DNA from: JAFNAG01 sp963721405
GTDB taxonomy: Bacteria; Acidobacteriota; UBA6911
Assembly: GCA_963721405.1 (NCBI GenBank)
Contig: CAVRJA010000014.1
Location: 186,001-250,000 of the forward strand
Length of the DNA stretch: 64,000 nucleotides
Direction: 5' to 3'
Every line of letters begins with the position of its first letter. The first letter of the stretch is position 1. The notes beneath the pieces were generated by a model. It was not told the origin of the DNA and ran no database searches. It was given only the letters and a program-made list of their open reading frames with translations. The position numbers were made by a program, and so were the translations under genes. Below are positions 34,478 to 45,217 of this stretch, in pieces.

Positions 34478-35127
34478 TTTTTTTTTACCGAGTAGGAACG
34501 GAACACTTCGTCGACCTGTTTCGCGGTCACGACCCGCCCGGCCGCCTGGAGGCGCGCCGCGATGCCGGCCGCATCGTCACGTGGATGGTGGATGACTTCC
34601 GCCAGGACGTCGATCACCAGCAACGGATCCGGCGGCACAACCGCGGCGCGGCTGGCAATCTGAAGCTTTTGCCGCGCAATCATCTGTGCAGCAGCCTTCT
34701 TCGGATCCGCGCTCAGGTAGAGATAGATGTCCTCCAGGCGCTGCCGCGCGATGCTGCTTTCCTGTACCAGACTCCGGAGCGTGTCGTGCACGCGCAGGCC
34801 GAGCTGGCGCTGAAGTTCCTCGTGCGTCCGTCCGGCCTCGGATTGCTCAACCAGGAAGATCAAACTTGCGCGCAGGGTGCCATGGGAGGAAAACCCGATC
34901 CCGCGCCAGGACCACAGGCCCAGCCGATCGAACCTGGGGATGTGCCGCAGCGTATAGAACCGCCCTGCATGACTGTAGCTGGTGAAGTAACCAACGGCCT
35001 TCAGAATACGGAAGATCGTGGTCCGCGAAGCCGTGCCGAGCGCCGCCCGAAGTTCGTCGAGCAGCGCCGCCCGCTTGCGCCGGAAGAGCTGGTTGAGCCG
35101 CGATGTGTACTTGGTCGCAACCGACAT
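34468..35127 (-). CDS. Transposase orfA: winged-helix DNA-binding protein
   Basis: 219 residues from the ATG at 35127, with a GGAGG site 6 nt upstream. It contains a helix-turn-helix (LLDELRAALGTASRTTIFRI, then LKAVGYFTSYSHAGRFYTLR) and a second winged-helix segment (RTHEELQRQLGLRVHDTLRS). It ends SVKKKAR at a stop just beyond an A9 tract. Slipping back one base on that tract joins it to the DDE transposase frame. Alone, the protein may act as a regulator; fused, it would provide DNA binding to the transposase. Inverted repeats upstream (35137-35182) are likely binding sites. Confidence 0.75.
   Translation of the reverse strand: MSVATKYTSRLNQLFRRKRAALLDELRAALGTASRTTIFRILKAVGYFTSYSHAGRFYTLRHIPRFDRLGLWSWRGIGFSSHGTLRASLIFLVEQSEAGRTHEELQRQLGLRVHDTLRSLVQESSIARQRLEDIYLYLSADPKKAAAQMIARQKLQIASRAAVVPPDPLLVIDVLAEVIHHPRDDAAGIAARLQAAGRVVTAKQVDEVFRSYSVKKKAR
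34478..34486 (-). other. A9 slippery tract for programmed -1 frameshifting
   Basis: Nine A residues in the orfA reading strand (read GTA AAA AAA AAG GCT). A -1 slip gives AAA GGC TCG and enters the long orfB frame without a stop. Stops in orfA follow 3 codons later. Such A-runs are the classical slip sites of insertion-sequence transposases. Confidence 0.75.
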
Positions 35128-35136
35128 GCCGCCTCC

Positions 35137-35182
35137 TGGAACAGTTACGACTAACTTTATCACAATAGTCGTGATTGTTCCA
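35137..35182. promoter_or_regulatory. 17-bp inverted repeats upstream of orfA
   Basis: TGGAACAGTTACGACTA (35137-35153) and, inverted, TAGTCGTGATTGTTCCA (35166-35182) match at 15 of 17 positions across a 12-nt spacer. They end 9 nt before the orfA start codon, covering the likely promoter. They may be transposase-binding sites or one end of the element. Confidence 0.55.
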
Positions 35183-35357
35183 GATTCCCGTAGAATCCAT
35201 CTCGAGGCGGCCGCGACCGCGACCCCCATCTTCCGAGGAAGTCACACGGCCAAGACCATCAGCGCACGCAGTATTCATGCGGGTTCACAAGGAATCCCTG
35301 CTACAGGGAGGAAATAACTGGATCCTGCTCAGCACCGGGGAGCAGTCAAACGCGAAC

Positions 35358-35374
35358 TGGAACAATTACGACTT
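35358..35374 (+). repeat. Third copy of the TGGAACA motif
   Basis: TGGAACAATTACGACTT differs from the copy at 35137 at two positions and lies in the same orientation, about 220 bp away. It could mark an old element end or an extra binding site. Confidence 0.5.
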
Positions 35375-35543
35375 GGCGGGGAAAAGCATCCGCTGCAACA
35401 CCTGCCATATCCAGTAGTTACAGAATCGCAACCGTCGTTTGACGCCATAGGCGCCCGTGGTTCGCGAAAATTCGCAAAAGCATCGGGATCCTGTGGAGTT
35501 GCCCAGTTCGCTGCATTTGGCGCGCCCTATGGAATCGCGATAT

Positions 35544-35656
35544 GTGCGCGGCTCCGCCGAAGCCTCCGCCAGGCCACCCTGACCATGCTTAAAACCCCCG
35601 GCTACTCCCACCCCCTCTTCTGGGCCGGCTTCATCATCATCGGAAACGGGTGGTAA
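35544..35656 (+). pseudogene. Decayed C-terminus of a CHAT gene
   Basis: About 110 bp closely similar to the last 110 bp of the CHAT gene at 16640-16750, including MLKTPGYSHPLFWAGF and the final GWstop. A 1-nt deletion around 35560 relative to the intact copy breaks the frame, and no CHAT sequence is seen upstream. It is a leftover of a second CHAT gene or a partial duplication. Confidence 0.75.
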
Positions 35657-35795
35657 GTTGCGGCCGCCTCGGAGACGAGGGCCGAAATAATCCCAAGTCG
35701 GATCATCTTCCGGGGTAAGTTTTTGGCTATTTTGTGACTCTCTTAGGTGTGCGGAAACTTCGGAAATGAATTACGGGACTGCAGAACGGCACACT

Positions 35796-35839
35796 GTGCC
35801 AGGGTGGCATGCAGTGCCACGGTGGCACCACGTGCCATC
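35796..35839. repeat. 18-bp tandem repeat with internal dyads
   Basis: Two full copies (GTGCCAGGGTGGCATGCA, GTGCCACGGTGGCACCAC) and a partial third, each with a TGCCA/TGGCA dyad. It lies 150 bp upstream of the HTH-integrase pair and could bind a regulator or the recombinase accessory protein. Confidence 0.55.
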
Positions 35840-35985
35840 GCGACATTGTCCCGTTCATTGACTATCATGTAAGGGCATCAACCATGATGGGTTCGATTGA
35901 TTCCGGCGCTGATTGCTGACGCCAGCATGCCCTCCGCACATCACTCGGACAGACTCGATCGAAACCGAATGGAAATGAGGCGAAA

Positions 35986-36294
35986 ATGGACAGATTTATT
36001 CTTCCGGATCCGGCGGAGGTTGAGCCGGAGCAGATTGCACCAATGATGGCGCAGATGGCCGCCATGCAGCTGAGCCTCGCCGCCCGGCTCGTGGCGCAGG
36101 GCGCGGGTCCAGCTCAGGACGAAGCTGATGTCCTCCTGACTGTAGAGGAGGCTGCCGCACGCCTGAAATGCTCGCGGGACTGGCTCTACAAAAGGGCAAA
36201 GCGCCTCCCGTTTACAATCCGAGTGGGGCGAAATCTGCGATTTAGTGAACGTGGGATCGATGACGCAATTCGTGCGGGCATGCGCTTCGCTTGA
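35986..36294 (+). CDS. Excisionase-like helix-turn-helix protein
   Basis: 102 residues. After a helical head (APMMAQMAAMQLSLAARLVA) comes the excisionase/MerR-type HTH VEEAAARLKCSRDWLYKRAK with wing VGRNLRFSERGI. An AGG ribosome site lies ~6 nt upstream of the ATG. Directly before a tyrosine integrase gene (32 nt), it probably serves as the recombination directionality factor or as a regulator of the integrase. Confidence 0.82.
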   Translation: MDRFILPDPAEVEPEQIAPMMAQMAAMQLSLAARLVAQGAGPAQDEADVLLTVEEAAARLKCSRDWLYKRAKRLPFTIRVGRNLRFSERGIDDAIRAGMRFA

Positions 36295-36326
36295 GCCGGA
36301 TCCCGGCCATGTGGTGAGAATCGAAA

Positions 36327-37526
36327 ATGTACGGTGACGGTACGCTGTTCAGAAAAGCCAGAAGCCCCTATTGGTACATGTCTTACTGGTTGCGCGGCGA
36401 GCAGAAACACGAAAGCACCAAGGAAACCGATATCGCCAAAGCGCGTCAGAGGCTCAGACAGCGGCTTCGCGAGGTGGGAGCAGATCTTATCGGCGCCAAG
36501 AAGTTCATTGGACCGAGATCGGAAAAACTCACCGTGAACGAGATTCTCGATTCACTGAAAAAGGATCTGGAGATTCGAGCGAAGCTCTCTCCGCAGGCAG
36601 AATCCAAGATGCAACCGCTCAGGGCAGCGCTCGGAAGGCTGCCAGCGATCATCGTCACCGATGACACGATCCGCGATTACATGCTCCTGCGCCTGAAAGG
36701 TACCGGGAAAAAGCCCAAAACACCAATGGGTCAGGGGCTCGCGCGAATCGGCCGAAGCCGCCCGGTTTCGAATGCCACGCTCAATCGTGAGCTGCAATTG
36801 CTGGGACAGGCCTATAACCTCAAAGAGCATGAGATAGGAAAAGGTCCGTCGATCCCGAAGCTCGAGGAGAATGTGCGAGAGGGATTTTACGAGCGGGCGG
36901 ACTTTGAAGCTATCGCAGCACATTTGCCGGACGATCTGCAGGATTTCGCTCGTTGGGGGTACTTCACCGGCTGGCGCAAGGGGGAAATCTCGTCGCTCCG
37001 CTGGAGCGAGTTGAACATGGAGAGCCGACAACTCCGGCTGCGCGGACAATTCTCCAAAAACGGCGAGCAACGAACGGTTCCACTGATGGGAGATCTATGG
37101 GAGATCATCCGGCGCAGGTGGAAGGAGCGGCGATATCGCGGGAAAAATCGAGAAATGGTGATCTCCCCGTTAGTCTTCTTTCGAAAGAAGGGTCGCGGCG
37201 TCCCAAACTGCGGAGCTCCGGTGACCGAGTTCCGAAAGACGTGGAAGACAGCATGCGATGCGGCCGGCAAGCCGGATGCGCTTTTCCATGATTTTCGCCG
37301 CACTGCCGTCCGTAACATGGTCCGTGCCGGAGTGCCTCGAAAGGTGGCAATGCTCATTTCAGGTCACAAGACCGAGTCGGTGTTCGAAAGGTACAACATC
37401 ACGGATGAGCACGATCTCGAAGATGCCGTCAGGAAAACGCAAGCTTACGTAGATCAGCTCCCCCAAAAACGTACGGACATCGATGAAATTGATATTGCCG
37501 AAGACGAGCAGGAAGGCTCAAAATGA
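36327..37526 (+). CDS. Tyrosine-family integrase
   Basis: 399 residues of the phage-integrase class: an N-terminal Arm-like DNA-binding part (YGDGTLFRKARSPYWYMSYW), SAM-like core-binding domain, then catalytic Arg in TGWRKGEISSLRW, His-x-x-Arg in LFHDFRRTAV, His in ISGHKTESVFERY with the nucleophilic Tyr. All residues are in place, so it should be active. The gene ends 142 bp before the 3' end of a tRNA-Met gene facing it, the usual position of an integrase at the edge of a tRNA-inserted island, with the element extending to the left. Confidence 0.92.
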   Translation: MYGDGTLFRKARSPYWYMSYWLRGEQKHESTKETDIAKARQRLRQRLREVGADLIGAKKFIGPRSEKLTVNEILDSLKKDLEIRAKLSPQAESKMQPLRAALGRLPAIIVTDDTIRDYMLLRLKGTGKKPKTPMGQGLARIGRSRPVSNATLNRELQLLGQAYNLKEHEIGKGPSIPKLEENVREGFYERADFEAIAAHLPDDLQDFARWGYFTGWRKGEISSLRWSELNMESRQLRLRGQFSKNGEQRTVPLMGDLWEIIRRRWKERRYRGKNREMVISPLVFFRKKGRGVPNCGAPVTEFRKTWKTACDAAGKPDALFHDFRRTAVRNMVRAGVPRKVAMLISGHKTESVFERYNITDEHDLEDAVRKTQAYVDQLPQKRTDIDEIDIAEDEQEGSK

Positions 37527-37667
37527 TTGCGATTTTCCCAAGACCGTTGCACAACCGTTGCACTTTTGCTTTTTGGAGGTTTTTGAGGGAGTTTAGGGCA
37601 CCCGTTTTCACCACAGAAAACCAGGTGCAAAGTACTGGAAAATTTGATTTTGTTGGTAAAGTGGTTT

Positions 37668-37744
37668 TGGTAGCGACGGGTGGAATCGAACCACCGACCT
37701 TGGGGTTATGAATCCCACGCTCTAACCGACTGAGCTACGTCGCC
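37668..37744 (-). tRNA. tRNA-Met (CAT)
   Basis: 77-nt cloverleaf on the minus strand with encoded CCA. Acceptor stem GGCGACG/CGTCGCT (one G-U), T-arm with TTCGATTCC, D-arm AGCTCAG...TTAGAGC, and anticodon loop TTCATAA giving anticodon CAT. Its 3' end faces the integrase gene and is the likely attachment site. Whether elongator, initiator or lysidine-modified isoleucine cannot be settled here, but elongator Met is most likely. Confidence 0.93.
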
Positions 37745-37998
37745 ACTCTCATCCAAAAGTTGGACTTACACCTGCGGCATTGCATTTTGCGGTCTCGCAC
37801 CCCTTAATTCAAGGGTAAAGTGGCAGGGCGACTATCGACTGCAATCTCATTCCATTGGTTTTACACTCCAGCAACTTCGAAAACCCCGAATCAGCCGGCA
37901 AGGGTGTTTGATCATCCCCATCAGGTTCAGCCGGGCATTTTTCGCGGAACGCTTGTCGGGGCTAAAGGGATCAGGCTAAGTAGTCGAAAAGCAAGGAG

Positions 37999-40986
<2,988 letters not shown>

Positions 40987-41094
40987 AGTGAGGGCCGGCC
41001 GCCTGATTATGCAGACGCGCCGTTTGCCCCCACCAGCCACGCGAACTTGACTGAGCCGGAATTCGGGAGTTGGGAAGATAGAGAGAGGGCGATA

Positions 41095-42060
41095 ATGAGA
41101 GTGCTGATCGCAGATGATGACGACGTACTTCGCCACATCCTCCAGTCGACCCTTACAAAATGGGGGTATGAGGTGGTCGTGGCCCGGAACGGGCTCGAGG
41201 CCTGGCGGATGCTCCAGGGAAGCGACGCCCCGAGGCTTGCCATTCTCGATTGGATCATGCCGGGAATGGACGGAGTCGAGGTGTGCAGCGAAGTCAGGAA
41301 ACGTGAATATCAACCGTACATCTACATCATGCTGCTTACGGCAAAGCACAAAAAGGAGGACGTGATCGCCGGGATGGAAGCAGGAGCCGACGACTACATA
41401 TCCAAACCTTTCGACCCGGAGGAACTCAAGGTGCGCCTGAGGGCCGGCCGGCGCATTCTCGATCTGCAGGCAGAGTTGCTGTCCGCCCGTGAAACCTTGC
41501 GCTTCCAGGCGACTCACGACTGTCTGACCGGCTTGCTGAACCGCGCCGCAGCTCTTGATTCCCTGCGCAACGAGCTGGAGAGAGCCGGCCGGCAGGGGAT
41601 TCCACTGTGCCTGATGATCGGGGATGTCGATCACTTCAAAAGCATCAACGACACGCACGGGCATCTGATCGGCGACGCCGTTCTGTGCGAAGCGGCTCAC
41701 AGGATGCGGGCGTCGCTGCGCGCCTACGACAGCGTCGGCCGCTACGGCGGCGAAGAGTTCCTGTTCATCCTGCCCGGGTGCGATTCGCAGAATGCCAGGA
41801 ACCAGGCCGAAAGGCTCCAGTCTTGCGTGACCGGCCGGCCCATCGAACTCCCGCGCATCACCATCGATTTCACCATCAGCATGGGGGTCGTGGTCAAGCA
41901 CAACGTCACTGTCGAGGATTTGGACACGCTTATCCAGGCTGCGGACAGTGCAATGTACGAAGCCAAGCTCCAGGGACGCAACCGCGTGGTCCTGTCCGAA
42001 CTCTCCGAGCCGGTCAAGAGGCCATTCCCGGCACTCGCCGCCGTGCAGACGCAGGCCTGA
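41095..42060 (+). CDS. Response regulator with GGDEF diguanylate cyclase domain
   Basis: 321 residues from the ATG at 41095 (MRVLIADDDD). The receiver domain has the acidic pocket DDDD and phospho-acceptor Asp near 51 (ILDWIMPGMDG). The GGDEF domain has the active site GGEEF near 218 and an RxxD inhibitory site (RAYD) five residues before it, so it should make c-di-GMP with product inhibition. Upstream in-frame ATG at 41047 is less likely. It follows the hybrid kinase on the same strand, suggesting a kinase-to-cyclic-di-GMP pathway. Confidence 0.92.
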   Translation: MRVLIADDDDVLRHILQSTLTKWGYEVVVARNGLEAWRMLQGSDAPRLAILDWIMPGMDGVEVCSEVRKREYQPYIYIMLLTAKHKKEDVIAGMEAGADDYISKPFDPEELKVRLRAGRRILDLQAELLSARETLRFQATHDCLTGLLNRAAALDSLRNELERAGRQGIPLCLMIGDVDHFKSINDTHGHLIGDAVLCEAAHRMRASLRAYDSVGRYGGEEFLFILPGCDSQNARNQAERLQSCVTGRPIELPRITIDFTISMGVVVKHNVTVEDLDTLIQAADSAMYEAKLQGRNRVVLSELSEPVKRPFPALAAVQTQA

Positions 42061-42192
42061 CACCTGCCCGCACACACGAATCGACAACCCGTAGCATCCC
42101 TTCCCGGGCTCGTCCGGATTGGACCGTTATTGAGCCGACAACGCGAAGTTTGTTCGCGTTTGTCTCTGTCGCAAACCTCCAGCTGCCCCTCT

Positions 42193-42240
42193 GATTCGAG
42201 ATTCGAGATTCGAGATTCGAGATTAATTTCGAATCTCGAA
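42193..42240. repeat. Heptanucleotide array GATTCGA with inverted tail
   Basis: Four exact tandem copies of GATTCGA (42193-42220) plus a partial fifth, followed by the inverse TTCGAATCTCGAA (42228-42240), so the region can form a hairpin. It belongs to a set of period-7 repeats in neighbouring spacers. Confidence 0.8.
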
Positions 42241-42477
42241 TTTGGAATAGCAATCGGGCACTTGGATTTCAAGGGGCTGCGTTCCTTGACTGGTTTTAGA
42301 AGCTGATTCCCACGTCCTGCGGCTCATGCGCGTGTTGAGCGCGAAACGGGTTTTACAACGACTTGTTTTCAGGCATTTGCCGGGCACTATTTGAGGTTTT
42401 GTGGCTGATTCGGACTGCCGCGACCCCTTTCGAGGTTCCGCCTCGCGGAGCTGGAAGCCGCTGCCGGCATCTCGACG

Positions 42478-42772
42478 GGTGCAATCGGAAGTGGGACTCA
42501 ACAAGAGAATCTGTCAATTGTCATTTGGGGGCGGGCCGGCATGTTGGCGGGCAAGTTCCGGCTCGGGAACTTCACCCACTCCGAACTCGATCAGGACCTC
42601 ACAGGCCAAAGGTTTGAAGCGGCCAAATGACAAATCACCATTGACCAATCACAATTGATAAATTCTTTTGTCGTTAATCGTTGCGCGACGCATCCTTTTT
42701 GGCCGATTAAACGCTGAGCTTGAAAGGCTCACCCAAATTCCGCGAGGATTGAGTCTCACTTCTGATTGCACC
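42478..42772. repeat. Inverted repeat pair with 24-bp arms
   Basis: The arm at 42478-42501 (GGTGCAATCGGAAGTGGGAC...) matches the complement of 42749-42772 at 22 of 24 positions. Outside each arm lies the motif CATCTCGACG in direct orientation. The 247-bp space between holds no gene. It may be a small non-autonomous element. Confidence 0.5.
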
Positions 42773-42861
42773 CCATCTCGACGCCGTGATTGACAACCCC
42801 CGGGCCCCGCGCGTAGCATCAACTCGAGTTGTCGTATCGGGAGAGCCGAGCGGGAGGAATT

Positions 42862-43173
42862 ATGCCCAAATCGAAAGACAGCAGCATTTTTGTGAGTTGT
42901 CCCTGCTGCGGCGCGCAGCTGACCGTGGATTCCAAGCTCCAGAAGGTGATTGCCCACGAGGCGCCCCCTCCAAGGCGCCAGGCCGCTCCCGATCTCGACC
43001 GGGCCGGCGCGCTCCTCCGTGAACAGGCCGCCCGACGGGAGGCCATTTTCCGGCAAAGCACCGCAGACGAAAAGTCCAAGCCGCAACTCCTGGAACGGAA
43101 GTTCGAAGAGGCGCTGAAGAAAAGCAAAGACCAGCCAATTGAAAAGCCTACCCGCGATATCGATCTCGACTGA
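42862..43173 (+). CDS. Small zinc-ribbon protein of unknown function
   Basis: 103 residues from the ATG at 42862, which has a GGAGG site 5 nt upstream. The start CPCCGAQL is a CxCC/CxxC metal knuckle; the rest is a charged, helical, Lys/Arg/Glu-rich tail (LLREQAARREAIFRQSTADE, then KFEEALKKSKDQ). It resembles short cytoplasmic proteins of acidobacteria that have no assigned role. Start at 42829 is less likely. The Pro-rich linker near residue 35 separates the two parts. Confidence 0.65.
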   Translation: MPKSKDSSIFVSCPCCGAQLTVDSKLQKVIAHEAPPPRRQAAPDLDRAGALLREQAARREAIFRQSTADEKSKPQLLERKFEEALKKSKDQPIEKPTRDIDLD

Positions 43174-43177
43174 AAAG

Positions 43178-43212
43178 CAGACTTCAGACATCAGACATCA
43201 GACCTCCGACGT
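43178..43212. repeat. Period-7 repeat, CAGACAT type
   Basis: CAGACTT CAGACAT CAGACAT CAGACCT CCGACGT: five degenerate copies of a 7-mer directly after the stop of the zinc-ribbon gene. Confidence 0.75.
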
Positions 43213-43267
43213 CGGAACTGTGGGTCGGGCCTCGTGGCTGAGGGCGGGAACCTCAGTGTGTAAGTAG

Positions 43268-43289
43268 CCAGGAGTCAGGAGTCAGGAGT
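43268..43289. repeat. Period-7 repeat, GTCAGGA type
   Basis: Three near-copies of a 7-mer (AGGAGTC) in tandem, between the CAGACAT and GTCTGAA arrays. Confidence 0.7.
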
Positions 43290-43321
43290 TTGGGCTCTCG
43301 GTTTGACGACTGAAAACTGAG

Positions 43322-43356
43322 GTCTGAAGTCAGAGGTCTGGGGTCTGAAGTCTGCC
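43322..43356. repeat. Period-7 repeat, GTCTGAA type
   Basis: GTCTGAA GTCAGAG GTCTGGG GTCTGAA GTCTGCC: five degenerate 7-mers just upstream of the TPR-protein gene. Similar in base make-up to the other two arrays. Confidence 0.75.
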
Positions 43357-43430
43357 GTTGGGGTATTGACAGAATCGGTGTCTTCCTTCATCTTTTTCAA
43401 TTCGTTAAGGAATGGGGGTTGCTGCAAGCC

Positions 43431-44144
43431 ATGGGGAAGCAGAACAAGAGCGCGGTCGCACCGGCAGGAAAAGATTCCGCCGTCAACCTGATGTTCGTGG
43501 GAGTCATTTGCCTGGCGGTGGGGCTGGGAATCGGTTACTACTTCGGCAAGACCGCCGGATCCTCGGATCTGCCGACCGTGACTGCCGGCCAGCCGCCGTC
43601 CTCGCAGGCTCCAATCATGGACCCGGCCGCATTCCTCCAGAATGAGGCGAGTTTCAAATCGATCATCAACTCCAATCCCAGGGACGTCAATGCCCTCATT
43701 CAACTGGGCAATCTCTACTACGACAACAACAAGTACAGCGACGCCGTTCAATGGTACGGGAGGGCTCTCGACATCGACCCGAACAATATTTCCGTCCGGA
43801 CCGATATGGGCACCTGCTACTGGAGCATGGGGCAGGCAGACGCGGCAATCGCGGAGTTCCAGAAGTCCCTGCAGCTGAATCCGACCCATCCTCAGACGCT
43901 GTTCAACCTGGGGATCGTGTACCTCCACGGAAAAAATGATATGGGCGAGGCCCGCAAGGCGTGGGAGAAACTCCTTGCCGCCAACCCGGATTATCCGGAT
44001 CGCGCCCGCCTTCAGCAGATGCTTGCATCCCTCAGCGCCCCGGCGGCGGGTCCGGCAACCACGACGACGACCGCCAGCCCGGCAGAACAGAAAAAAGCCG
44101 GCACCTCCAACATGGACGACCTCTTTAACCGGATGAAGAAGTAA
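43431..44144 (+). CDS. Membrane-anchored TPR protein
   Basis: 237 residues from the ATG at 43431. One transmembrane helix near 17-36 (LMFVGVICLAVGLGIGYYFG), then three to four TPR units (DVNALIQLGNLYYDNNKYSD, DAVQWYGRALDIDPNN, IAEFQKSLQLNPTHPQTLFN) and a low-complexity Ala/Thr tail. The orientation suggests that the repeats face the periplasm or outer face. It probably scaffolds an envelope complex, similar in layout to CcmH/NrfG-like TPR proteins, but no cytochrome maturation genes are near. A response regulator gene converges on it. Confidence 0.8.
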   Translation: MGKQNKSAVAPAGKDSAVNLMFVGVICLAVGLGIGYYFGKTAGSSDLPTVTAGQPPSSQAPIMDPAAFLQNEASFKSIINSNPRDVNALIQLGNLYYDNNKYSDAVQWYGRALDIDPNNISVRTDMGTCYWSMGQADAAIAEFQKSLQLNPTHPQTLFNLGIVYLHGKNDMGEARKAWEKLLAANPDYPDRARLQQMLASLSAPAAGPATTTTTASPAEQKKAGTSNMDDLFNRMKK

Positions 44145-44157
44145 GCAATCAGGATTA

Positions 44158-44571
44158 TCAGGACAACCGGGGTTGGGTTTCGCCGGCTTCGCGGGCCGTT
44201 CCGCGCCAGGGGGGAATGCTGACCAGCGCGTCGTGCAGCTGCTGCAAGTCAAGCGGCTTGTTGAAATAGGCGTGGACCAGTCCGGGTTCCACGTCCAGTT
44301 CATTCAGTTGAAAGGCAGTTACGAGGAAAATTACCGCCTCCGGTTGAGCCTTGCGGACGCGCCGTGCCACCTGCAATCCGTCCAGGTCGGGCAACTGGTA
44401 ATCAAGCAATACAATCTCGAAGCCGGACTTGTCGAGCATGGCAATAGCCTCCCTCCCCGTGGAGACCGGGTGCACATCGAATCCCCACTTGGAGAGCGAC
44501 TTCACCAGAGACCAGTTCAGCAGCTTCTCGTCTTCGACCACGAGAATGCTGATCGCCGCTTTTGTTCTCAT
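44158..44571 (-). CDS. Single-domain response regulator (receiver)
   Basis: 137 residues from the ATG at 44571 (MRTKAAISILVVEDEKLLNW); an upstream in-frame ATG at 44586 is possible. Receiver fold with phospho-acceptor Asp in VLLDYQLPDLDG, Thr in VTAF and the K of YFNKPLD, so it should be phosphorylatable. No output domain; the C-terminal tail is Pro/Arg-rich. It converges with the TPR gene (stop codons 13 bp apart). Which kinase drives it is unknown; the hybrid kinase at 38-41 kb is a candidate. Confidence 0.88.
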   Translation of the reverse strand: MRTKAAISILVVEDEKLLNWSLVKSLSKWGFDVHPVSTGREAIAMLDKSGFEIVLLDYQLPDLDGLQVARRVRKAQPEAVIFLVTAFQLNELDVEPGLVHAYFNKPLDLQQLHDALVSIPPWRGTAREAGETQPRLS

Positions 44572-44659
44572 CCGATTACTTCCCATCCAGGGAGAATGCA
44601 ACTCCCTTGCCAGGATCATTTCAATTCCGTCCTCGGTGATACACATACTAACTAATTGA

Positions 44660-45217
44660 AATATAGTGATTTAAAACAAGTGTGTTATTTCACCCAGTCG
44701 CCCGGGTCTGAGTCAAAACTCGCCTGCCGGGGTCGGAACGGGTTATAGCGCCCAATCGGAGTCGCGGAGCGATGCGGCACTGCTTGTGAACGGCACAGCC
44801 CATTGTCTCCCGGCATCTCTATCCTCACGGTTTTTATCGGGTTTGCGGCATTTCTGACCCGCTCACATATATTCATGCAAGCTGTTCCGGATACGGGGGC
44901 GAAATATAGACTGCAACTACGAGGCAATTGCTGTACACTTCTCTGTTCAAGTCTCCGGCCATCAGTGGTCCGTGTTAGCGTGCGCAACATATGGGTGATT
45001 TAGCACACCTTACGCTGCCCTGGAGTCCTCGACTCTTCACCATCCAAGTAGATGTCGGCTCCATCTGTTGATAATGCAATGTCTAATGCTTTGTCGAGCT
45101 TAGTTGCTCATCCGGCGGTTCCGGAACGGGGATTGCTCTTGCACAGGTGCGGAATCATAGAGCGCCGTTTCGATTTTGGGGAAACGGGCAAATTGCTGTC
45201 ATTGGCAGGAGGAAGTC
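44660..45217. other. Intergenic region, no gene seen
   Basis: About 560 bp between divergent genes (response regulator on minus, ferredoxin on plus). Composition is lower in GC toward the left. No frame shows domain features or a ribosome site. The promoter of the ferredoxin-led operon should lie in the right part. Confidence 0.45.

Larger units (their letters stand above)
35128..35985. other. Repeat-rich stretch without an intact gene
   Basis: About 860 bp between the transposase orfA and the excisionase-like HTH gene. It holds the TGGAACA inverted repeats (35137-35182), a third copy at 35358, a decayed CHAT C-terminus (35544-35656) and an 18-bp tandem repeat (35796-35839). No other open frame is convincing. 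Confidence 0.5.
42061..42861. other. Repeat-bearing intergenic region
   Basis: 800 bp without a supported gene. It holds the GATTCGA heptamer array (42193-42240), a long inverted repeat (arms 42478-42501 and 42749-42772) and several AATTGTCATTTG-like short repeats. Composition is uneven and no frame looks coding. Confidence 0.55.

Noticed and set aside
42193..43356. Possible CRISPR array
   Set aside because: Repeats are 7 bp, directly tandem without spacers, and no cas gene is in the window.
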